43,701 nt of DNA from positions 15,498-59,198 of the forward strand of contig NZ_DIAX01000021.1 in the NCBI RefSeq assembly GCF_002414845.1, in the 5' to 3' direction. This DNA comes from Gordonia sp. UBA5067 (GTDB lineage: Bacteria; Actinomycetota; Actinomycetes; Mycobacteriales; Mycobacteriaceae). This document shows positions 28,029 to 37,116 of this stretch, piece by piece (the stretch's first letter is position 1; the number at the start of each line of letters is the position of its first letter). A model generated the notes under the pieces. That model was not told the DNA's origin, did not search any database, and saw only the letters and a program-made list of their open reading frames with translations. The translations under genes and the position numbers were made by a program.

Positions 28029-29060
28029 ATGACGCTGCATTTGTGTGATCGCAATCCGATCGTCGCCCCCGAAGCCCTGGTCGCCGAGATGGTGCCGCCG
28101 TCGACGTTCGACGACGTGAGTTTCGATTCCTACCTTCCGAGCCCGGACGAACCGAGTCAGGCGGCCGCGCTGGCGTCGGCGCGCGACTTCGCCGAGCGTG
28201 CCCGCGCCGTGCGCGGCGGCGGCAAGCGCGGACTCTTCGGCCGCAGGAGTGGCCCGGCCCACGGCATCGGGTTGTACCTCGATGGCGGATTCGGGGTGGG
28301 CAAAACGCACCTGTTGGCGTCGATCTACCACGCGATGCCCGGGCCGAAGGCCTTCGCCACTTTCGTCGAGTTGACCCAGTTGGTCGGTGCCCTGGGCTTC
28401 ATCAATACCGTTGAGCGACTCGCGGAGCACAGTGTGATCTGCATTGACGAGTTTGAACTCGATGATCCCGGGGACACGATGCTCGTCTCCCGGTTGTTGA
28501 CCGAACTCAGCGCCAAAGGGGTGTCGATCGCCACGACGTCGAACACGTTGCCCGGCCAGCTCGGCGAAGGGCGTTTCGCGGCACAGGATTTCCTGCGCGA
28601 GATCCGGAAACTGTCGGCGATCTTTCAGCCCGTCCGGGTAGACGGTCCCGATTATCGCCACCGCGACCTGCCGCCGGCGCCCGAGCCGCGCACCGATGCG
28701 GTGCTGGCAGACTTGGCCAACTCCACTCCCGGTGCCAGCCTCGACGACTTCACGGCGCTGTGTGAGCACCTGGGCACCCTGCACCCGTCCAAATACAAGG
28801 ACCTCGTGGACGGGGTGTCGCTCGTCTGCGTGTCCGAGGTGTCGCCGGCTATGGACCAGTCGGTGGCGCTGCGGCTGGTCGTCCTCGCCGACCGCCTCTA
28901 CGACGCCGGGATCCCGCTGACGACGTCGGGCTGCAAGCTGGACGAAATCTTTACCGAGGAGATGCTCGCCGGCGGATATCGCAAGAAGTATTTGCGCGCC
29001 ACGTCGCGGTTGCTGGCGTTGTCCCGGTTCGCCGAGACGACTGCGGCTCAGCCCGGCTAG
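28029..29060 (+). CDS. zapE: AFG1/ZapE-family P-loop ATPase
   Basis: 343-residue ATPase of the AFG1/ZapE group, linked in other bacteria to FtsZ-ring constriction and in mitochondria to protein quality control. Walker A LDGGFGVGKTHLLAS, Walker B VICIDEFELDDPGD, sensor region IATTSNTLPGQLGEGRF, then FLREIRKLSAIFQPVRVDGPDYRHRD, the family's typical stretch. A short DCR-like insertion follows Walker A as expected. ATG 28029 is used; the TTG nine bases earlier has no support. Convergent with the GNAT gene, nine bases apart. Confidence 0.9.
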   Translation: MTLHLCDRNPIVAPEALVAEMVPPSTFDDVSFDSYLPSPDEPSQAAALASARDFAERARAVRGGGKRGLFGRRSGPAHGIGLYLDGGFGVGKTHLLASIYHAMPGPKAFATFVELTQLVGALGFINTVERLAEHSVICIDEFELDDPGDTMLVSRLLTELSAKGVSIATTSNTLPGQLGEGRFAAQDFLREIRKLSAIFQPVRVDGPDYRHRDLPPAPEPRTDAVLADLANSTPGASLDDFTALCEHLGTLHPSKYKDLVDGVSLVCVSEVSPAMDQSVALRLVVLADRLYDAGIPLTTSGCKLDEIFTEEMLAGGYRKKYLRATSRLLALSRFAETTAAQPG

Positions 29061-29069
29061 GCATCACCG

Positions 29070-29627
29070 CTAGGGCAGCGTTGCGACGAGCACGTAGTCG
29101 TGCTCGACCCGATCGCCCAGTTCAAAGGTCCTCGTTCCCGCGCGGGTGAATCCGTTCTTTGCGTAGAACCGTTGTGCGCGCTCGTTCTCCTGGTTCACGC
29201 CCAGCCAGATGACGGCGCTGCCGCGGGCGTGCGCACAATCGCGCGCGGCGGCCATCAACGCCCGCGACGGTGCTTGTGTGGCCGCGGTCCGTCGGGCGTG
29301 GTGCTCGGGCCGGACGTAGATCTTGGAGATCTCCGACGCTGGGGACGCCGTCACCGCGGCTGCGACGACGGGATTGGCCGGCGGGCGGTGGTGCAGCAGG
29401 GCGTAGCCGATGATTGGTCCGCCGTCGTGGGGGCGCACGACGAGGACGTCGGAGTCATGAGCATTGATGTGGGTCTCGAAGTCAGCGGCGCGCAGGTGGG
29501 CGTCGATGAATCCGTTGATGTCCGTGGCCCGGGCGTGCGGGGGACAGGCGAGCGGAAACGTTGCCGCCGCGACATCGGCGATCTCGCCGGCCGATCCGGA
29601 GTCGGTCACGGTCTCGACGATGGGCAT
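29070..29627 (-). CDS. GNAT-family N-acetyltransferase
   Basis: 185-residue single-domain acetyltransferase. Motif A is recognisable as ISKIYVRPEHHARRTAATQAPSRALM, although the usual R/Q-x-x-G-x-G/A pyrophosphate loop is degenerate (glycines replaced in RRTAATQAPS). Motif B follows as WLGVNQENERAQRFYAKNGFTRAG. N-terminal part begins with TFPLACPPHA, a segment I associate with the Rv2669-like group. Substrate unknown. ATG 29627 lies six bases after TAGACT (29634-29639) on the minus strand, a likely leaderless start. Confidence 0.88.
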   Translation of the reverse strand: MPIVETVTDSGSAGEIADVAAATFPLACPPHARATDINGFIDAHLRAADFETHINAHDSDVLVVRPHDGGPIIGYALLHHRPPANPVVAAAVTASPASEISKIYVRPEHHARRTAATQAPSRALMAAARDCAHARGSAVIWLGVNQENERAQRFYAKNGFTRAGTRTFELGDRVEHDYVLVATLP

Positions 29628-29633
29628 GCCCGA

Positions 29634-29639
29634 AGTCTA
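29634..29639 (-). promoter_or_regulatory. -10 box of GNAT gene (leaderless)
   Basis: TAGACT on the minus strand followed by six bases and the ATG start at 29627. Confidence 0.5.
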
Positions 29640-29717
29640 GGTCGGCGCTCGCGCGCCCGGTTGCGGTCCCGGAATGTGATCCTCGTGATTCGATGGCCGT
29701 GGCGCTGACCAGTTGAT

Positions 29718-29747
29718 TTGGCATTGGCTCGGAAGGTCGGCTAGTGT
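29718..29747 (+). promoter_or_regulatory. Promoter of the tRNA cluster
   Basis: TTGGCA (29718-29723) and TAGTGT (29742-29747) are 18 bases apart, with a predicted start near 29754 and about 48 bases of 5' leader before tRNA-Gly. This is the best -35/-10 pair in the window. The rest of the 29628-29801 gap shows no gene. Confidence 0.55.
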
Positions 29748-29801
29748 TTCCACTCGCACCGCAAGCACGACGGAGACGACACGGCGAGCGGCGCGAAGAA
29801 T

Positions 29802-29874
29802 GCGGATGTGGCGCAGCTGGTAGCGCATCACCTTGCCAAGGTGAGGGTCGCGGGTTCGAATCCCGTCATCCGCT
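29802..29874 (+). tRNA. tRNA-Gly (anticodon GCC)
   Basis: 73 nt. Acceptor GCGGATG pairs with CATCCGC (29867-29873), discriminator T at 29874. Anticodon arm TCACC-TTGCCAA-GGTGA. T-arm CGGG-TTCGAAT-CCCG. No encoded CCA. Confidence 0.96.
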
Positions 29875-29893
29875 CGAGGCGAGTTCCTCGCGT

Positions 29894-29964
29894 GGTGGCG
29901 TGGCCGAGTGGTGAGGCAACGGCCTGCAAAGCCGTGCACACGGGTTCGATTCCCGTCGCCACCT
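29894..29964 (+). tRNA. tRNA-Cys (anticodon GCA)
   Basis: 71 nt. Acceptor GGTGGCG pairs with CGCCACC (29957-29963), discriminator T at 29964 as expected for cysteine. Anticodon arm ACGGC-CTGCAAA-GCCGT. No encoded CCA. Confidence 0.96.
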
Positions 29965-29994
29965 CCAGATATTGTCGCCACCAACTCCATACCC

Positions 29995-30069
29995 GCGCGA
30001 TTAGCTCAGCGGGAGAGCGCTTCCCTGACACGGAAGAGGTCACAGGTTCAATCCCTGTATCGCGCACCA
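29995..30069 (+). tRNA. tRNA-Val (anticodon GAC)
   Basis: 75 nt including an encoded CCA at 30067-30069. Acceptor GCGCGAT pairs with ATCGCGC (30059-30065), discriminator A. Anticodon arm CTTCC-CTGACAC-GGAAG. Confidence 0.96.
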
Positions 30070-30123
30070 CGGCCCATGAAATGATGGGCGCGCTCGCGCG
30101 CTCCCGGTATCCGGTGGGCCCGC

Positions 30124-30198
30124 GGTCCCATAGCTCAGCGGAAGAGCACTCGCTTCACACGCGAGGGGTCGCTGGTTCGAACCCAGCTGGGACCACCA
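30124..30198 (+). tRNA. tRNA-Val (anticodon CAC)
   Basis: 75 nt including an encoded CCA at 30196-30198. Acceptor GGTCCCA pairs with TGGGACC (30188-30194), discriminator A. Anticodon arm CTCGC-TTCACAC-GCGAG. Confidence 0.96.
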
Positions 30199-30222
30199 CA
30201 CGCGGACTCTGCGCATCACGGA

Positions 30223-30228
30223 TACGAT
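30223..30228 (+). promoter_or_regulatory. -10 box of thrS
   Basis: TACGAT, giving a predicted start near 30235 and a ~50-base leader that ends in AGGAG at 30273-30277. No T-box-like structure is recognisable in a leader this short. Confidence 0.4.
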
Positions 30229-30284
30229 CTAGGGCGAATGTCAGCATTCCGCCCCTTCCCGACCAACGCCCCAGGAGTCCGTCC

Positions 30285-32357
30285 GTGTCGTCGCAACCCG
30301 AATCCGCTGTGCCCGCCGCCGTCCTGGTGCCGGCGGGAACGACGGCTGGCGCGGCCCTGCACGAGATCGGGGCGCCCAACAAAGGGGCGCAGGCGATCGT
30401 CGTGGTACGCGATCCGGCCGGTGGCCTGCGCGACCTGTCGTGGGCGCCGGACACCGACACCGAGGTGCAGCCGGTGGCGGCAGACACCGAGGACGGCCGC
30501 AGCGTCATCCGGCACTCTGCGGCGCACGTGCTCGCCCAGGCGGTGCAGGATCATTTTTCCGACGCGAAGCTCGGCATCGGCCCACCGGTCGAGGACGGCT
30601 TCTACTACGACTTCGACGTCGCCGAGCCGTTCACCCCGGAGGATCTCGCCACGCTCGAGAAGTCGATGCGAAAGATCATCAAGTCCGGGCAGCGCTTTTC
30701 CCGACGCGTCTATTCCTCGCTCGACGAGGCGAAGGCCGAACTCGCCGGCGAGCCCTACAAACTCGAACTCGTCGACGACAAGGGAGCCGGTGACGATCCA
30801 GCGGTCATGGAGGTCGGCGCCGGTGAGCTCACCGCCTACGACAACCTGAATCCCCGTACCGGGGAACGGATTTGGGGCGATCTGTGTCGTGGGCCGCACG
30901 TGCCGACGACGAAGTACATCCCGGCGTTCAAATTGACCCGCAGTTCTGCCGCCTATTGGCGCGGAGACCAGGACAACGCCGACCTCCAGCGCATCTACGG
31001 CACTGCGTGGGAGAGCACCGAGGCGATGGACCATTACCTCGACTTGCTGGCCGAGGCGGAGAAGCGCGACCACCGTCGACTGGGCGCGGAGCTGGATTTG
31101 TTCAGCTTTCCCGACGAGCTCGGGTCGGGCCTGCCGGTCTTTCACCCGAAGGGCGGAGTCATCCGGCGCGAGATGGAGGACTACTCGCGCGAACAGCATG
31201 CGGCGGCCGGGTACGAATTCGTGAACACCCCGCACGTGACCAAGGGACAGTTGTTCGAAACGTCCAAACACCTCGAGTGGTATGCCGACGGCATGTTTCC
31301 GCCGATGCACCTTGACGCGGAGTACAACGACGACGGCACCGTGCGGCGTCCCGGGCAGGACTACTACGTCAAGCCGATGAACTGCCCGATGCACAATCTG
31401 ATCTTCAATTCGCGCGGGCGAAGCTACCGCGAACTTCCGCTTCGGCTGTTCGAGTTCGGCTCGGTCTATCGCTATGAGAAGTCCGGCGTCATTCATGGCC
31501 TCACCCGTGCCCGCGGGTTCACCCAGGACGACGCCCACATCTACTGCGCCCAGGACCAGGTGGTCGAGGAGCTCGGTACCACGCTCAGCTTTGTGCTCCA
31601 GCTACTCAAGGACTACGGCCTCGACGACTTCTATCTCGAACTGTCCACCAAGGATCCGGAGAAGTACGTCGGCACCGACGAGGTGTGGGACGACGCGACT
31701 GAGACGCTGCGAACCGTTGCCGAGAGTTCCGGACTCGAGTTGGTTCCCGATCCGGGCGGCGCCGCGTTCTACGGCCCCAAAATCTCGGTTCAGGTCAAAG
31801 ATGCGCTGGGGCGGACCTGGCAGATGTCGACCATTCAGCTGGACTTCTTCCTGCCCGAGTTGTTCGACCTCGAGTACACCGCTCCAGACGGCACCAAACA
31901 ACGCCCGGTGATGATTCATCGCGCCCTCTTCGGCTCGATCGAACGATTCTTCGGCGTCCTCACCGAGCACTACGCGGGCGCCTTCCCCGTGTGGCTGGCC
32001 CCCGTGCAAGTGGTGGGCATCCCCGTCGCGGACACTTTTGCACCGCATCTGCAGGCGGTGATCAACCGGCTCAAGGGCCGCCGGGTCCGGGCGGAGGTGG
32101 ATCACTCCGACGACCGGATGCAGAAGAAGATCCGTAACCACACCACTGCGAAGGTGCCGTTCATGTTGTTGGCCGGCGAACGCGATGTCGAGGCCGGTGC
32201 CGTCAGCTTCCGCTTCCGGGACGGAACGCAGCTCAACGGGGTTCCCGTCGACGAGGCCGTGGTCGCCATCGACGAGTGGGAGGAGTCGCGCCGCAACGAC
32301 TCGCCCACCGCGGAGACGATGGGCGTCGTGCTCGAGGCGGCCAGGAAGCGGCGATGA
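30285..32357 (+). CDS. thrS: Threonyl-tRNA synthetase
   Basis: Class II aminoacyl-tRNA synthetase, 690 residues. N-terminal TGS domain ([19 protein letters not shown]), editing/SAD domain ([16 protein letters not shown] with the HxxxH motif, and C-R-G-P-H-V), then the catalytic core: zinc-binding cysteine in KPMNCPMHN, motif 2 [20 protein letters not shown], motif 3 [17 protein letters not shown], and an anticodon-binding domain ([16 protein letters not shown]). GTG 30285 has AGGAG seven bases upstream; the frame runs open far upstream through the tRNA genes but that extension is not coding. The stop overlaps the HIT gene by four bases, making it the first gene of the PIM operon. Confidence 0.97.
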   Translation: MSSQPESAVPAAVLVPAGTTAGAALHEIGAPNKGAQAIVVVRDPAGGLRDLSWAPDTDTEVQPVAADTEDGRSVIRHSAAHVLAQAVQDHFSDAKLGIGPPVEDGFYYDFDVAEPFTPEDLATLEKSMRKIIKSGQRFSRRVYSSLDEAKAELAGEPYKLELVDDKGAGDDPAVMEVGAGELTAYDNLNPRTGERIWGDLCRGPHVPTTKYIPAFKLTRSSAAYWRGDQDNADLQRIYGTAWESTEAMDHYLDLLAEAEKRDHRRLGAELDLFSFPDELGSGLPVFHPKGGVIRREMEDYSREQHAAAGYEFVNTPHVTKGQLFETSKHLEWYADGMFPPMHLDAEYNDDGTVRRPGQDYYVKPMNCPMHNLIFNSRGRSYRELPLRLFEFGSVYRYEKSGVIHGLTRARGFTQDDAHIYCAQDQVVEELGTTLSFVLQLLKDYGLDDFYLELSTKDPEKYVGTDEVWDDATETLRTVAESSGLELVPDPGGAAFYGPKISVQVKDALGRTWQMSTIQLDFFLPELFDLEYTAPDGTKQRPVMIHRALFGSIERFFGVLTEHYAGAFPVWLAPVQVVGIPVADTFAPHLQAVINRLKGRRVRAEVDHSDDRMQKKIRNHTTAKVPFMLLAGERDVEAGAVSFRFRDGTQLNGVPVDEAVVAIDEWEESRRNDSPTAETMGVVLEAARKRR

Positions 32358-32860
32358 GCGATCAACTTCAGCGATTGTGGAGTCCGCACCGGATGTCCTA
32401 CATCACCGCGGAGCCGCGCCCAGCCGATTCCACCGGGCACCCGTTTCTAGATATCCCACGGATGTCCGATGAGGACGGTCTGATCATCGCCCGCGGCGAC
32501 ACGGTCTACGCGGTGCTCAACCTGTACCCGTACAACCCCGGGCATACGATGATCGTGCCGTATCGGCAGGTGGCCGACCTCGAAGACCTCACCGGCGCCG
32601 AGTCGGCCGAACTCATGGCCTTTACCCAGCGGACGATTCGCGTCATCAAGGCCGTGTCATCGCCCGATGCGTTCAACGTGGGGCTCAACCTCGGCGCCGC
32701 CGCAGGCGGCTCGTTGTCGGAGCACATCCACCAGCACATCGTTCCGCGGTGGACCGGTGACGCGAATTTCATCACCGTCGTCGGCAACACCAAGGTGCTG
32801 CCGCAGTTGTTGCGCGACACGCGCAGCCTTCTCTCCGCGAAGTGGCAGGAGCTCCGGTAG
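32354..32860 (+). CDS. HIT-family protein, probable Ap4A phosphorylase
   Basis: 168-residue HIT-domain protein. The histidine triad reads [11 protein letters not shown] (about residue 120), preceded by [15 protein letters not shown]; the N-terminal [11 protein letters not shown] and [18 protein letters not shown] are typical of the mycobacterial Rv2613c type, reported as a diadenosine tetraphosphate phosphorylase. Enzyme specificity here is inferred from that position and similarity. ATG overlaps the thrS stop (ATGA), and its own stop shares a base with the pgsA1 start. Placement after an aminoacyl-tRNA synthetase, a source of Ap4A, is functionally sensible. Confidence 0.92.
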   Translation: MSDQLQRLWSPHRMSYITAEPRPADSTGHPFLDIPRMSDEDGLIIARGDTVYAVLNLYPYNPGHTMIVPYRQVADLEDLTGAESAELMAFTQRTIRVIKAVSSPDAFNVGLNLGAAAGGSLSEHIHQHIVPRWTGDANFITVVGNTKVLPQLLRDTRSLLSAKWQELR

Positions 32861-33525
32861 TGCTAAGCATCAAGGGCCGCGGGACGGTCTCCAAGGTGAC
32901 CCTGCCGATCGGGCGCGCGCTGTTGCGCACCGGGCTGACCCCAGACGCGATGACCCTGATCGGCACCGCGGGGACGATCGCCGCGGCGCTCACCCTTTTC
33001 CCGATGGGCCACCTGCTCGTCGGCGGAGCGGTAATTACCTTGTTCGTGCTCTTCGACATGCTCGACGGCGCAATGGCCCGAGCCCGCGGTGGCGGCAGCA
33101 GGTGGGGCGCAGTCTTGGACGCCACGTGTGACCGCGTCGCCGACGGCGCGATCTTCGCCGGCCTCGCGTGGTGGGCGATCGTCACCGAGACGCATCGGTG
33201 GCTGTTCGCGGCGACGCTGATCTGCCTGGTCACCTCGCAGGTCATCTCCTATGCAAAGGCACGCGCCGAGGCCAGCGGACTCAATGGCGACGGCGGGCTC
33301 ATCGAGCGGCCGGACCGGTTGGTCATCGTGCTGGTCGGGGCCGGGGTGACCGGGATGGGCGTGCCCTGGGCCATTCATGTCGCCATGTGGGTGCTGGCGG
33401 TGGCGAGCGTGATCACCGTCGGCCAGCGAATGTGGTCGATCGCCCGGTCGCCCGGCGCGCGGGAGCTGATTCCCACCGCGGGGACGGCCGGGCCGGCGGG
33501 TGCGCCCGAGGCGCACGGGGACTAG
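32860..33525 (+). CDS. pgsA1: Phosphatidylinositol phosphate synthase (CDP-alcohol phosphatidyltransferase)
   Basis: Membrane enzyme making phosphatidylinositol phosphate from CDP-diacylglycerol and inositol phosphate. 221 residues, about six helices. The CDP-alcohol phosphatidyltransferase motif is complete: DGAMARARGGGSRWGAVLD followed by ATCDR, i.e. D-G-x2-A-R-x8-G-x3-D-x3-D, at about residues 69-91. GTG 32860 has AGGAG nine bases upstream; an ATG six codons earlier within the HIT gene is less likely. It precedes the PIM acyltransferase and pimA, so it supplies the lipid anchor for that pathway. Confidence 0.94.
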   Translation: MLSIKGRGTVSKVTLPIGRALLRTGLTPDAMTLIGTAGTIAAALTLFPMGHLLVGGAVITLFVLFDMLDGAMARARGGGSRWGAVLDATCDRVADGAIFAGLAWWAIVTETHRWLFAATLICLVTSQVISYAKARAEASGLNGDGGLIERPDRLVIVLVGAGVTGMGVPWAIHVAMWVLAVASVITVGQRMWSIARSPGARELIPTAGTAGPAGAPEAHGD

Positions 33526-33530
33526 CCGTC

Positions 33531-34463
33531 ATGGCCGGTCGAGACCTTCGAGTCCGCGTTTCCGAGCGTATTGCCGACGCGGGATATGCAGCGGGGTGGA
33601 CGGCGCTGCGGTTCGCGCCCGACGCCCTGGCCCGCAGTCTTTTCGACCAGGCCGGTGCCGTCGTGGGGCGGCGCCACGGCGGGCCCGCGCAGTTTCGCGC
33701 CAACCTGGCCCGCGTGATTGGTACGACGCCCGGCGAGGTCCCCGATGAGCTCGTCGTCGATGCGATGACCTCGTACCTGCGGTATTGGTGCGAGGCCTTC
33801 CGGCTGCCGTCGATGGACCCCGCGGAGGCCGCCGGGAACTTCGACTTGCCCGCAGCTGATCGGGCCCGCATCGACACCGCGCTCGATTGCGGTCGGGGCG
33901 TCGTGCTCGCGCTGCCGCACTCCGGCAACTGGGATATGGCCGGGCTGTGGCTCGTCCAGCACTATGGCACCTTTGCCACCGTCGCCGAACGACTCAAGCC
34001 GGAGTCGCTGTTCCGGCGCTTCGTCGAGTACCGCGAGTCGCTGGGGTTCGAGATCTTTCCGCTGTCGGGCGGCGAGCAGCCGCCGTATGGGGAACTCGCG
34101 GCGCGACTGCGCGACGGCGGCATCATCTGCCTGCTCGGCGACCGCGACCTCGCCCGGCAGGGGGTGCCGGTGACGTTCTTCGGCGAGCCGACGCGGATGC
34201 CGGCCGGACCGGCGAAACTGGCGATCGAAACCGGTGCCGCACTCATCCCCGCGCACGTCTGGTTCCTGGACGCGCCCTACTCGATGGCCTCGTGTGGCGA
34301 AGAAATCGATGTGAGCGGTGGCGTGGCGGCGGCGACCCAGGCGATGGCGACGGCCTTTGAGCGCAATATCGCGGCGCATCCGGCCGACTGGCATATGTTG
34401 CAGCCGCTGTGGGAGGCGGATTGGAGCGCGGCCCGCCGCGCCCGGCTGGGCGAGGCCACATGA
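33531..34463 (+). CDS. patA: Phosphatidylinositol mannoside acyltransferase
   Basis: 310-residue LpxL/HtrB-type acyltransferase, peripheral membrane. It carries the H-x4-D catalytic pair in LPHSGNWDMAGLW (about residues 129-134), VAERLKPESLFRRF, and LLGDRDLARQGVPVTFFGEP with MPAGPAKLA, all typical of the enzyme that palmitoylates the PIM mannose (Rv2611c type). Five bases separate it from pgsA1, and its stop overlaps the pimA start (ATGA), so all four genes form one translation-coupled set. Confidence 0.92.
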   Translation: MAGRDLRVRVSERIADAGYAAGWTALRFAPDALARSLFDQAGAVVGRRHGGPAQFRANLARVIGTTPGEVPDELVVDAMTSYLRYWCEAFRLPSMDPAEAAGNFDLPAADRARIDTALDCGRGVVLALPHSGNWDMAGLWLVQHYGTFATVAERLKPESLFRRFVEYRESLGFEIFPLSGGEQPPYGELAARLRDGGIICLLGDRDLARQGVPVTFFGEPTRMPAGPAKLAIETGAALIPAHVWFLDAPYSMASCGEEIDVSGGVAAATQAMATAFERNIAAHPADWHMLQPLWEADWSAARRARLGEAT

Positions 34464-35584
34464 GGATCGGGATGGTCTGCCCCTACTCGTTCGATGTGCC
34501 GGGGGGCGTGCAGGCCCATGTCGTGGAGCTCGCTCAGGTGTTCATCGAGCGCGGTCACGAGGTCAGCGTCTTGGCCCCGGCCGGGTCGGGTGTGCGCCTG
34601 CCCGACTTCGTCGTCTCCGCCGGCCCGGCCCTGGCCATTCCGTACAACGGCTCGGTATCGCGGGTCACGTTCTCGCCGCATGCGTACCGGGAACTGCGCC
34701 GATGGATCGATGACGGTCGCTTTGACGTCCTGCACGTCCATGAGCCGAACGCGCCGTCGCTGTCGATGCTCTCGCTCGTGGTCGCCGACGGGCCGATCGT
34801 CACGACCTTCCACACATCGACCACGAAGTCGCTGTTCTTGAGCGTCTTCCAGGGGGTGCTGCGCCCCTATCACGAGCGGATCAAGGGGAAGATTGCGGTT
34901 TCGGAGTTGGCCCGGCGCTGGCAGATGGAGTCGCTCGGGTCCGATGCCGTCGAGATCCCCAATGGCGTCAACGTACCGTTCTTCGCCGACGCCACTCCGC
35001 TCGACGGATACCCGCGCCCCGGGCGGACGATTCTGTTCCTCGGGCGCTACGGCGAGCCGCGCAAGGGGATCGATGTCCTGATGCGCGCATTGCCGCGGAT
35101 CGTCGACGCGTTCCCCGATGTCACCGTGCTCGTGGTCGGCGGCGGCAACGAGGCGGCGTTGCGCCGGCGGGCCGGCGAGTTCGCCGATCGACTGGTCTTC
35201 CTCGGTCTCGTCGACGATGCGACGAAGGCGCGCGCATTGCGCTCCGCCGACGTGTACTGCGCCCCGAATCTTGGTGGCGAGAGCTTCGGCATCGTTTTGG
35301 TCGAGGCAATGGCGGCGGGTGCGGCGGTGATCGCCAGCGATCTGAACGCATTCCGCCGGGTACTCGACAACGGCCGGGCCGGGCGGCTCGCCGAGGTCGG
35401 GTCCGCCGATGGCCTGGCCACCGCGGTGATCGAGTTGCTGACCGACGACAACGCCCGCGAGGAACAGATCCGCGTCGGGGAGCAGCAGGCGTGGCGGTAT
35501 GACTGGTCCAGAGTCGCCGACGAGATCATGCGCGTCTACGAGACGGTGACCGTCGCCGCCGGACCCGTCGTGCTGGTGGACTGA
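34460..35584 (+). CDS. pimA: Phosphatidylinositol alpha-mannosyltransferase
   Basis: GT4-family GT-B enzyme that transfers the first mannose from GDP-mannose to phosphatidylinositol on the cytoplasmic leaflet. 374 residues. The N-terminus MRIGMVCPYSFDVPGGVQ, HVHEPNAPSLSMLSL, TTFHTSTTKSLFLSVFQG and DAVEIPNGV are nearly identical to mycobacterial PimA as I remember it. The GDP-sugar site FLGRYGEPRKG and the E-x7-E motif in GGESFGIVLVEAMAAG are intact. Last of the thrS-HIT-pgsA1-patA-pimA chain; the LemA-like gene follows after 25 bases. Confidence 0.97.
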   Translation: MRIGMVCPYSFDVPGGVQAHVVELAQVFIERGHEVSVLAPAGSGVRLPDFVVSAGPALAIPYNGSVSRVTFSPHAYRELRRWIDDGRFDVLHVHEPNAPSLSMLSLVVADGPIVTTFHTSTTKSLFLSVFQGVLRPYHERIKGKIAVSELARRWQMESLGSDAVEIPNGVNVPFFADATPLDGYPRPGRTILFLGRYGEPRKGIDVLMRALPRIVDAFPDVTVLVVGGGNEAALRRRAGEFADRLVFLGLVDDATKARALRSADVYCAPNLGGESFGIVLVEAMAAGAAVIASDLNAFRRVLDNGRAGRLAEVGSADGLATAVIELLTDDNAREEQIRVGEQQAWRYDWSRVADEIMRVYETVTVAAGPVVLVD

Positions 35585-35609
35585 TGCTTGCGACGAGAAG
35601 GGTGAGCGG

Positions 35610-36137
35610 GTGGGTCCGACAGCGATCACCTTGATTGTGGCGGGGGCGCTCTTCGTCCTCGTGCTGCTGTGGGCCTACCGGGTCGCCCATCGCCTCGACC
35701 GGTTGCATGTGCGAACCGACCTTGCCCGACAGGCACTGGTGGCGGCACTGGACCGGCGGGCCGTCGTGGCGCGCGCCATCGCGGCCGTGCTCCGCGAGGG
35801 TGCGGACCCCGACCTCGAGGCGCTGGGCACAACCCTCGCCACCGATGCCGATCGAGCCGAGGCGGCACCTTTCGCCGAGCGCGAGGCCACCGAGAATGAG
35901 ATGTCCCTGGTGCTGGGCCGGGTGGCGGCCGCCACCGCGGGTCTCGTCCATCCCACCGAGTTGATTGCCGAGATCGCGGACGCGCAGACCCGGGTGATAA
36001 TGGCCCGGCGCTTCTACAACGATGCGGTGCGCGATACCCGGGCGCTGGCAACGCGGCGACCGGTGCGCTGGTTGCGCCTCGCGGGCCGCGCCCAGTTGCC
36101 CGGCTACTTCGAGATCATCGAACGCGTGCGGGCCTGA
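35610..36137 (+). CDS. Small membrane protein, LemA-like
   Basis: 175 residues. One N-terminal transmembrane helix (ITLIVAGALFVLVLLWAYRV), then an extended helical domain: LDRLHVRTDLARQALVAALDRRA, and a later AQTRVIMARRFYNDAVRDTRAL that resembles the LemA motif of RRYYN-type. It ends in RLAGRAQLPGYFEI. In M. tuberculosis a membrane protein gene (Rv2609c) also follows pimA. No enzymatic motif. GTG 35610 has GAAGG about nine bases upstream. Function unknown; linkage to PIM synthesis is positional only. Confidence 0.7.
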   Translation: MGPTAITLIVAGALFVLVLLWAYRVAHRLDRLHVRTDLARQALVAALDRRAVVARAIAAVLREGADPDLEALGTTLATDADRAEAAPFAEREATENEMSLVLGRVAAATAGLVHPTELIAEIADAQTRVIMARRFYNDAVRDTRALATRRPVRWLRLAGRAQLPGYFEIIERVRA

Positions 36138-36182
36138 GGTCGATCCGCCAGCCCTGATCGGTTCGGTGACCTGCGGCTGGCC

Positions 36183-36188
36183 TAGACT
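36183..36188 (+). promoter_or_regulatory. -10 box of pdxS
   Basis: TAGACT; predicted start near 36195, leader ~34 bases with AGGAG at 36214-36218. The start codon is GTG 36229 rather than the upstream in-frame ATG at 36199, which has no ribosome-binding site. Confidence 0.5.
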
Positions 36189-36228
36189 GTTCGGGTAAAT
36201 GTGGTTGCAACAACAGGAGTGGGTTTCA

Positions 36229-37116
36229 GTGAGTGAGAACGTCGGCACCTCCCGGGTGAAGCGAGGCATGGCCGAAATGCTCAAGGGCGGCGTCATCATG
36301 GACGTCGTCACGGCCGAGCAGGCGAAGATTGCCGAGGACGCCGGAGCGGTAGCGGTCATGGCGCTCGAGCGCGTCCCCGCCGATATCCGAGCGCAGGGCG
36401 GCGTGTCCCGGATGAGTGACCCGGACATGATCGACGGCATCATCAGCGCGGTCTCCGTCCCGGTGATGGCGAAGGCCAGGATCGGACATTTCGTCGAGGC
36501 GCAGATTCTGCAGAGCCTGGGCGTGGACTACATCGACGAGTCCGAGGTCCTGACCCCCGCCGACTACCGCAACCACATTGACAAGTGGGCGTTCACGGCG
36601 CCGTTCGTCTGTGGCGCGACCAACTTGGGCGAGGCGTTGCGCCGCATCACCGAGGGCGCGGCGATGATTCGCTCCAAGGGTGAGGCGGGCACCGGCGATG
36701 TCTCGAACGCGACGACGCACATGCGGCAGATCCGCGACGAGATCCGCCGGCTGACATCGCTGCCCGAGGACGAACTGTACGTGGCCGCGAAGGAGTTGCA
36801 GGCCCCGTACGACCTGGTCGTCGAGGTGGCCCGCGCGGGTAAGCTCCCGGTCACCCTGTTCACCGCCGGGGGGATCGCCACCCCCGCCGATGCGGCGATG
36901 ATGATGCAGCTCGGCGCCGAGGGCGTGTTCGTCGGCTCCGGGATCTTCAAGTCGGGCAATCCCGCCCAGCGCGCCGCCGCGATCGTCAAAGCGACCACCT
37001 TCCACGACGATCCGGACATGCTCGCCACAGTGTCCCGCGGGCTGGGCGAAGCGATGGTCGGCATCAACGTCGACGACATCCCGGCGCCGCACCGACTCGC
37101 CGAGCGGGGTTGGTGA
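36229..37116 (+). CDS. pdxS: Pyridoxal 5'-phosphate synthase, lyase subunit
   Basis: Synthase subunit of the deoxyxylulose-independent PLP pathway, condensing ribose 5-phosphate, glyceraldehyde 3-phosphate and ammonia from PdxT. 295 residues, TIM barrel. [38 protein letters not shown], the Schiff-base lysine of [13 protein letters not shown], and the second lysine in [12 protein letters not shown] are all present, with [16 protein letters not shown] and [11 protein letters not shown] at the phosphate site. The PP2C gene starts inside its last codon (GTGA), so the phosphatase is translationally coupled to pdxS, whereas pdxT lies 3.1 kb downstream. Confidence 0.97.
   Translation: MSENVGTSRVKRGMAEMLKGGVIMDVVTAEQAKIAEDAGAVAVMALERVPADIRAQGGVSRMSDPDMIDGIISAVSVPVMAKARIGHFVEAQILQSLGVDYIDESEVLTPADYRNHIDKWAFTAPFVCGATNLGEALRRITEGAAMIRSKGEAGTGDVSNATTHMRQIRDEIRRLTSLPEDELYVAAKELQAPYDLVVEVARAGKLPVTLFTAGGIATPADAAMMMQLGAEGVFVGSGIFKSGNPAQRAAAIVKATTFHDDPDMLATVSRGLGEAMVGINVDDIPAPHRLAERGW

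Noticed and set aside
29808..30284. N-terminal extension of thrS through the tRNA genes
   Set aside because: The frame happens to be open across tRNA genes; the TGS domain begins at GTG 30285 with a good AGGAG, and the extension would translate tRNA sequence.
30199..30284. T-box leader controlling thrS
   Set aside because: The leader is about 50 bases, too short for a T-box, and no T-box sequence is present.
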